Origin: an uncultured Mailhella sp.
Lineage (GTDB): Bacteria; Desulfobacterota; Desulfovibrionia; Desulfovibrionales; Desulfovibrionaceae
DNA length: 64,000 nucleotides
Direction: 5' to 3'
Assembly (NCBI RefSeq): GCF_947631555.1
Contig: NZ_CANRLT010000001.1
Coordinates: 35,793 to 99,792, forward strand
Shown here: positions 63,804 to 64,000 of the stretch, piece by piece
Numbering within the stretch: position 1 is the first letter of the stretch
Layout: each line of letters begins with the position of its first letter
The notes under the pieces: generated by a model
Seen by the model: only the letters and a program-made list of their open reading frames with translations
Databases searched by the model: none
What the model was told of the DNA's origin: nothing
Translations under genes and position numbers: made by a program

Positions 63804-64000
63804 TCAATACGCCTTGAGTACGGATACCCGCGGATCAAGCAGCACCTGCTTCGCCCCGGACACGGTCAGAAAGAGCTGTTCTCCCACACCGATGGCTGCG
63901 GGCAGTCCGTATTCTGCACAACGGATGGCCATATGAGAGTTGGCTCCTCCGAACTTTGTGACCAGGCCCGCGAAAGGCCGTGTGAATATCCAGTCAAAGC
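63804..64000 (-). CDS. PEP-utilising enzyme C-terminal swivelling domain, probably L-glutamine kinase (Cj1418-like; truncated by window edge)
   Basis: Only the C-terminal 64 codons are inside the window. They include the phosphohistidine swivel motif TKFGGANSHMAIRCAEYG and the following LPAAIGVGEQLF, as in PEP synthase and pyruvate phosphate dikinase. In the MeOPN pathway the equivalent protein, Cj1418, phosphorylates the amide nitrogen of L-glutamine. The stop lies 15 bases upstream of the hydrolase gene, so it is probably the preceding gene of the same operon. The identification of this fragment as a glutamine kinase rests on that context. Confidence 0.75.
   Translation of the reverse strand, partial: FDWIFTRPFAGLVTKFGGANSHMAIRCAEYGLPAAIGVGEQLFLTVSGAKQVLLDPRVSVLKAY

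Overview
The window is about 64 kb of GC-rich, densely coded bacterial chromosome. Protein resemblances and gene content suggest a Gram-negative member of the Desulfovibrionaceae (Bilophila/Desulfovibrio-like): heptose epimerase for LPS core, a short ThiC, MenA, TRAP transporters, a cysteate-lyase-type enzyme and an NtrC-type two-component pair. This placement is inference from protein resemblance, not from a marker gene; no rRNA or tRNA gene was seen.

Layout. 1-4.6 kb (+): end of queA, a divergent EPSP-synthase-like gene, two small genes and hldD. 4.7-8.7 kb (-): thiL, a UvrD/PcrA helicase and engB. 8.9-12.8 kb (+): efp and ftsK. 12.9-16.0 kb (-): a SsuABC-type ABC transporter and a TPR lipoprotein. 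16.2-19.5 kb (+): a promoter-led operon of a dicarboxylate-type symporter, an Asp/Glu racemase-family protein and a CuyA/DcyD-type PLP lyase, closed by a strong terminator. 19.7-22.0 kb (+): GntR regulator and gamma-glutamyltransferase, facing a TRAP transporter and an AEC carrier (22.1-26.1 kb, -). 26.4-32.7 kb: sfsA, aminotransferase, pgi, and a sigma-54-type sensor/regulator pair. 32.9-36.9 kb (-): SLBB polysaccharide export protein, small lipoprotein and rpsA. 37.1-38.1 kb (+): an RluC/RluD-type synthase. 38.1-39.6 kb: a decayed island with an IS1595-type deletion derivative, a structured repeat and a sulfatase remnant. 39.7-41.8 kb (-): ybaB and dnaX. 42.1-55.6 kb (+): a glycine-zipper lipoprotein, an unknown gene, rarD, ispG, proS, then xseA-M23-xseB-ispA-dxs-nuclease and an ACT/DUF711 pair. 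55.9-59.0 kb (-): thiC and glnS. 59.2 kb (+): menA.

The most notable system is at the right edge (60.3-64.0 kb, minus strand): a PEP-utilising kinase fragment, a class I amidotransferase-like hydrolase, a nucleotidyltransferase, two paralogous methyltransferases and a CysC-like kinase. This is the enzyme set of the Campylobacter jejuni O-methyl phosphoramidate (MeOPN) capsule pathway (Cj1415-Cj1420). One methyltransferase carries a (GA)14 tract in its coding sequence; gain or loss of one unit runs into a stop, so the modification looks phase-variable.

A second unusual layer is a family of three dispersed structured repeats (38,961-39,337; 45,259-45,564; 55,666-55,757). They share ends; the two long copies share a hairpin with a covarying base pair, and one copy supplies the last codons of ispG.
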